Positions 6,921 through 10,386 of a stretch of DNA of 10,386 bases are shown one piece after another. The DNA lies in NCBI GenBank assembly GCA_022712785.1, contig JAFLJX010000020.1, positions 1 through 10,386 on the forward strand, given 5' to 3'. Below the pieces are notes generated by a model. That model was given only the letters and a program-made list of their open reading frames with translations, had not been told where the DNA came from and searched no databases. The stretch is from Mycoplasmatota bacterium (GTDB lineage Bacteria; Bacillota_I; Bacilli_A; Izemoplasmatales; Izemoplasmataceae). Made by a program: the position numbers and the translations under genes. Within the stretch, counting starts at the first letter, position 1. Each line of letters starts with the position of its first letter.

Positions 6921-9313
6921 CTTTCAACCATCTCCCTTACTATCTCTGTGGACACAGTAAACATTTGACTGTTTAAGCTATATACAACAAATATAAATAT
7001 ACCCATAATTAACATTGTAAACACGCTTTTAAAGATTATATTAAAAGTCTCACTAACTTCATAGTTATGAATTTCTTTAATCATGAAGAAGAAATAAATA
7101 GTAATCCATATTAAAGTAAATGTTAACGGAACATTATAGAAAACTGCTTCTTGATAAGTTAACACATTGCTTAATAAAATAATTATTGGGAAGACAAATA
7201 ATGCAGGAGTAAAACTCATTGCGGTTGAAACATATACGTTTTTAAATGATCCTTCTCCATCATTAATTAAACAAATAAAGTAATTAGCAACAACCCATAA
7301 TACAAGCACACTTCCAAGTATTACAATTTCGTACATAATATTAACATTGGTTTTTTCTAAAAATATTATATTCGTTACTTCATAATACATAACAAATATA
7401 GCACCAAGTAAGGTATATATAATTGTTGCTGTTTTCACAGACACTCGGTTTTTCCTTTTAATTTGATAATATCCATCAAGTGGATGTTTAATAAACTCAG
7501 GAATATAACTAAGCTCATCAAAGGTCTTACTCTTTGTTCTTAGATTCACAAAGTAATTTCTAATCCCTTTAGTGAAATCATATTTTTTATTAAATAATCT
7601 AAATATCCATCTCGCAGCAAGCAATAATATAACCACAGAGAATACTGCCTCAAGATTATTTTCCATCCAATCTTGCCTTACTTGCCAATAGGTATTAGAA
7701 ATACCATCTTTATGAGAAGCAAGAGTATATTCGGCTAATGCTGATTTATAATCATCTTGCCTAATAAAGGCATCACCTAATCCAATATGTGCAAGGTCAA
7801 AAACAGTCGCATATTCTAAACTAAAAGTCCAGTTATCTGAGGCTAATTCTTCATCACCATCTTGATAAGCTTGAAGTGCAGTATGAACTGCATTCGCAAA
7901 TTCAGTTGGTTCATATAATTGTAGTAACTTATTCCCTTGATCAATTACTAATAATCTATCATTAGAATCAATTGCAATACTCTTAGGTAAACTAAGCAAT
8001 CCTTCTCTATCTATTCCAGCATCACTAACACTAAAACTAAATATTATTCTTCCATTAGAGTCATATTCGTTTATCCATCCAAACTCTTCGATAACTACAA
8101 CGTTACCATATTCTCCAACCCATAAATCTACAGCTCCAACCCATCCAAGAGATTCACTATTAAAATAGTTTTTCCCGGATACATTATATTTCTTTATAAC
8201 GTTATCTCTTAAAGTACTTGTAACTGTATACACAAATCCTTTTTCATCAATCGCAACACTACTAACATAGTCAATACTAATTAACGATTCATTTCTTAAT
8301 TTTTCTTTTTGTACTTCAGTTAATATTAAAGATCTTAACTTATCTATAAAAGGAGTTCTGATTGGGTTACCACCAAAAAAAGTTAAAAACTCTCCTTCAG
8401 CATTTAACATAATTAATCCATTACTTGATTGAGCTCCTACAATATACATATTCCCTCTAGCATCAACAACAACCTTTTTAGGTGCAAATAAATATCCTTC
8501 TTGGAATACAGGTGCACTAGGTGTTGTTATCACTTGAATAGGTTCGTTTTTCTCTGCGTATATACTAAGTCTAAGCAGCTCATTACCTTCATAATCAGTC
8601 GTTACCCAACTAAGAATCTTCCCAATCATTTCAGCTTTATCAATTTTAGTAAAAACTTCTTCACCAGTTAAATAATCTTTAAATACAACTATATCTCTAT
8701 TGTCTTCAGTTTGTCCAGTTACTTCAACTTCATAAACTGGAGTCCCTATAGGAGTTTCAACTCCATCAATACTTTCATTTAAATAAAATACATCTCCCGT
8801 AGATATTTCATTATCTAAATCAACATCATCCATCCACAAGAAATATTTTTGTGTTCTATTAAGTACTTCTTCTCTATCAAACACAAAAATACTATTTCTA
8901 AATGAATCAGGAATATAAATCAATTCATCAGAAACAAAAATACTGTTTACTGCATAAAATCCATTATCTAATCCAATTTCAGATTCTTTATACTCAATTA
9001 CATCAATAAAGTTTAAATCCTTATCATATATAGATACTTTGGCTCTACCACTATCTGTAATATAGATATAATCTTCATGATCAACATAAACGTACTCCAA
9101 TGTTTTAAAAGACTCACCATCAGCGTTTAATATTTGTCCTGAAGGTGTGTAAGCATCACTAGTTTTGACCATACCGTTTTCATTGTCAGTTGTCCAAGTA
9201 TAGTAAGGTGTAGAACTCGCAAATACTCTACTACTTGTAGCGATTGCGATAAAAGCTACAACTGTGAATAATAATATTACTGCTACTGCATTATTAAATT
9301 TAAATATTCTCAT
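6917..9313 (-). CDS. NHL beta-propeller / TPR-like / YIP1-family membrane protein
   Basis: Large membrane protein of the YIP1-domain family that accompanies DUF5696 and sugar ABC permeases; role unproven. Residues 9-27 form a signal or anchor helix, followed by VFASS and the motif PYYTW (36-40). Residues about 60-465 carry NHL-like propeller blades outside the cell: repeated hydrophobic-rich units with YVDHEDYIYITDSGRAKV, VDARGNMYIVGA, IDEKGFVYTV and IDSNDRLLVIDQGNKLLQLY. Residues about 468-545 look like TPR helices (FDLAHIGLGDAFIRQDDYKSA). A membrane helix at about 554-573 leads to a basic cytoplasmic linker, the FIKHPLDGYYQIKR motif (607-620) and a Yip1 domain with about five helices up to 781. 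At 798 residues it is longer than relatives I know; the excess is largely an insertion at about 155-262 that includes an EF-hand/dockerin-like loop at 163-174. The start overlaps the upstream stop by 1 nt (TAATG) and has only a weak ribosome binding site, implying coupling. Confidence 0.85.
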   Translation of the reverse strand: MRIFKFNNAVAVILLFTVVAFIAIATSSRVFASSTPYYTWTTDNENGMVKTSDAYTPSGQILNADGESFKTLEYVYVDHEDYIYITDSGRAKVSIYDKDLNFIDVIEYKESEIGLDNGFYAVNSIFVSDELIYIPDSFRNSIFVFDREEVLNRTQKYFLWMDDVDLDNEISTGDVFYLNESIDGVETPIGTPVYEVEVTGQTEDNRDIVVFKDYLTGEEVFTKIDKAEMIGKILSWVTTDYEGNELLRLSIYAEKNEPIQVITTPSAPVFQEGYLFAPKKVVVDARGNMYIVGAQSSNGLIMLNAEGEFLTFFGGNPIRTPFIDKLRSLILTEVQKEKLRNESLISIDYVSSVAIDEKGFVYTVTSTLRDNVIKKYNVSGKNYFNSESLGWVGAVDLWVGEYGNVVVIEEFGWINEYDSNGRIIFSFSVSDAGIDREGLLSLPKSIAIDSNDRLLVIDQGNKLLQLYEPTEFANAVHTALQAYQDGDEELASDNWTFSLEYATVFDLAHIGLGDAFIRQDDYKSALAEYTLASHKDGISNTYWQVRQDWMENNLEAVFSVVILLLAARWIFRLFNKKYDFTKGIRNYFVNLRTKSKTFDELSYIPEFIKHPLDGYYQIKRKNRVSVKTATIIYTLLGAIFVMYYEVTNIIFLEKTNVNIMYEIVILGSVLVLWVVANYFICLINDGEGSFKNVYVSTAMSFTPALFVFPIIILLSNVLTYQEAVFYNVPLTFTLIWITIYFFFMIKEIHNYEVSETFNIIFKSVFTMLIMGIFIFVVYSLNSQMFTVSTEIVREMVER
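6932..6938 (-). promoter_or_regulatory. Ribosome binding site of the DUF5696 gene
   Basis: AAGGGAG on the - strand stands 11 nt before the first of two consecutive ATG codons (6920-6918 and 6917-6915). The second ATG would be 14 nt away, so the first is preferred. The site lies inside the end of the upstream YIP1 gene, consistent with translational coupling. Confidence 0.6.
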
Positions 9314-10188
9314 TATTTTATACCACTTGTTGCCATTGATGCCATTACTTTATTTTGCATAAAAACAAATAGAAGTAAATTAGGCACCAACATAATTAAT
9401 TGAGACGCAGCTCCAACACCGGCAGTAACTACGATGTTTCCTTGCTGACTAATTACGGTTGACATATAAAATGGTAATGTTCTTAAAGCTTCAATATCCA
9501 CAAACAAACTAGATCCCTCTTGATTGGCCCATGATGTTTGAAATACTAAAATTGCCACAGTAACAATTGCTGGTTTTACAAGAGGTAAAGCAATACTCCA
9601 GTAAATTCTCCAGTTACCAGCTCCGTCAATTTTAGCAGCTTCAATTAATTCTTTTGGAACATTTGTATCCATAAATTGTTTAATAAGGAATATACCTATT
9701 GGCATCGCTAGCAATGGAATAATATGAGCCCAGTAAGTATTGTAAATTCCTAGATTTATTAACACCAAGAACCTTGGAATCATAACAGCTACTGGAACAA
9801 ACATTAAACTAAATACATTAATTTTATTAAGTAACTCTTTACCTTTAAATTCCAGTTTAGATAATGCATAAGCTGCTGCACTACCAATAATCAATGTTAA
9901 GACAATAACTGCCGAAGTAGTTATAACACTATTAAATATATATCTACTAATTGGAATACCAGACTCTCTAGAAAATGTTAAAAGTCGAATAAAGTTTTCT
10001 GCAGTAGGTTTTCTAACAAAGAATCTAGGTGGGTAAGCAAATAGTTCACTATATGGTTTGAAAGCATGATTAAACAAGAAGATAAGAGGTAATGCCATAA
10101 AACTTGTTAAAGGTAGCAAGAAAGCGTGAAAACGCCATTGATTTAGTTTTAATCTATCCGGATTAAATGTTATACCTGAATTTGCCAT
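9313..10188 (-). CDS. MalG-like carbohydrate ABC transporter permease
   Basis: Membrane subunit of the first CUT1-type importer in the operon. At 291 residues it has the normal size of the family. Helix 1 is at about 22-41, followed by the typical extracytoplasmic segment with F-x2-KPTAENF (about 57-66), then RYIFNSVITTS at the start of helix 2 and AAYALSKLEFKGKE (105-118). The cytoplasmic EAA loop is LIEAAKIDGAG (181-191), followed by IYWSIALPLVKPAI. These are hallmark residues of the sugar-type BPD_transp_1 domain. The ATG is 5 nt after the upstream permease stop, with GGAGAGAGAGG (10198-10208) 9 nt before it. It pairs with the truncated MalF-like gene at the window edge. No ATPase gene is adjacent, which is common for CUT1 systems that share an MsmX-type ATPase. 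Confidence 0.95.
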   Translation of the reverse strand: MANSGITFNPDRLKLNQWRFHAFLLPLTSFMALPLIFLFNHAFKPYSELFAYPPRFFVRKPTAENFIRLLTFSRESGIPISRYIFNSVITTSAVIVLTLIIGSAAAYALSKLEFKGKELLNKINVFSLMFVPVAVMIPRFLVLINLGIYNTYWAHIIPLLAMPIGIFLIKQFMDTNVPKELIEAAKIDGAGNWRIYWSIALPLVKPAIVTVAILVFQTSWANQEGSSLFVDIEALRTLPFYMSTVISQQGNIVVTAGVGAASQLIMLVPNLLLFVFMQNKVMASMATSGIK

Positions 10189-10193
10189 AATAT

Positions 10194-10385
10194 CTAACCT
10201 CTCTCTCCAAATAGTCTATAAGCTACTTTATTAAACATCAAAACAATAATTAATAAAATAACAGTTACGGCTGATGCATATCCCATTTCAAAACGAGTGA
10301 ATCCAAAATCATTCGCGTGGTCTACAATCAGCCATCCAGCATACTGTTGTGGAACTCCTCCACCAGCTAGTGCCTGGGCCAGTCC
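10194..10385 (-). CDS. MalF-like sugar ABC transporter permease, C-terminal fragment (cut by window edge)
   Basis: Translating the - strand from 10385 gives 63 residues before a TAG stop, beginning GLAQALAGGGVPQQYAGWL and ending FNKVAYRLFGERG. The segment GYASAVTVILLIIVLMFNK is the typical last helix of MalF/LacF-like permeases; the second MalF-like protein in this window has the matching GYASAMALVYASVQ at its own C-terminus. The N-terminal part, including the EAA loop, lies beyond the window. The stop is 5 nt ahead of the next permease ATG, so the two are co-transcribed and form the first permease heterodimer. It is a truncation by the window, not a pseudogene as far as can be seen. Confidence 0.88.
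   Translation of the reverse strand, partial: GLAQALAGGGVPQQYAGWLIVDHANDFGFTRFEMGYASAVTVILLIIVLMFNKVAYRLFGERG
10198..10208 (-). promoter_or_regulatory. Ribosome binding site of the first MalG-like permease
   Basis: The purine-rich GGAGAGAGAGG on the - strand lies 9 nt before the ATG at 10188, within the last codons of the upstream permease (GERG). It supports the chosen start and the coupling of the two permease genes. Confidence 0.65.
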
Positions 10386-10386
10386 T

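Noticed and set aside
1..10386. CRISPR arrays, tRNA/rRNA genes, transposases, phage genes, attachment sites
   Set aside because: No regularly spaced direct repeats, no cloverleaf-like or rRNA-like segments and no recombinase-like protein were seen; almost all bases are explained by the eight coding regions listed.

Overview
The window is AT-rich and densely coding. Every tryptophan codon I checked is TGG, and TGA is used as a stop (at 6917 and 4602). This points to a low-GC Bacillota or Mollicutes-like bacterium on the standard bacterial code, such as an Acholeplasma-, Izemoplasma- or Haloplasma-type lineage, and not a Mycoplasma/Spiroplasma that reads TGA as Trp. The taxonomic guess is inference from composition and gene content only.

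Layout: two convergent transcription units meet at a strong hairpin terminator near 2221-2270. From the left, on the + strand, comes the 3' part of one large secreted GH13 alpha-amylase-family enzyme (open from the window edge to 2159). It carries two Ig-like domains ahead of the catalytic barrel, each followed by a C-x8-C linker. From the right, on the - strand, comes a six-gene polycistron reading from the window edge down to 2310: the C-terminus of a MalF-like sugar ABC permease (10385-10194), a MalG-like permease (10188-9313), a large membrane protein with an NHL-type beta-propeller, TPR-like segment and Yip1 domain (9313-6917), a secreted DUF5696 protein (6920-4602), a second MalF-like permease (4605-3478) and a second MalG-like permease (3476-2310). 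All junctions are 1- or 4-nt overlaps or gaps of 1-5 nt, so the set looks translationally coupled and made together.

Function: this is a carbohydrate-uptake locus. Two heterodimeric permease pairs of the CUT1 (maltose/oligosaccharide) type flank two large extracytoplasmic proteins of poorly understood function. No ATPase and no solute-binding protein lies in the window. A shared MsmX-type ATPase elsewhere and a binding protein upstream of 10386 are the likely missing parts. The amylase would supply alpha-glucan oligosaccharides outside the cell, but its link to this transporter rests on proximity alone.

The most interesting points are the double-transporter/YIP1/DUF5696 operon itself; the remodelled second permease pair (a ~97-residue amphipathic N-terminal extension on one subunit, a two-helix insertion in the other); and an inserted segment in the beta-propeller carrying a dockerin/EF-hand-like calcium-loop pattern. 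No RNA genes, mobile elements, CRISPR arrays or attachment sites were seen, and there is no gene-free stretch longer than about 150 bases.
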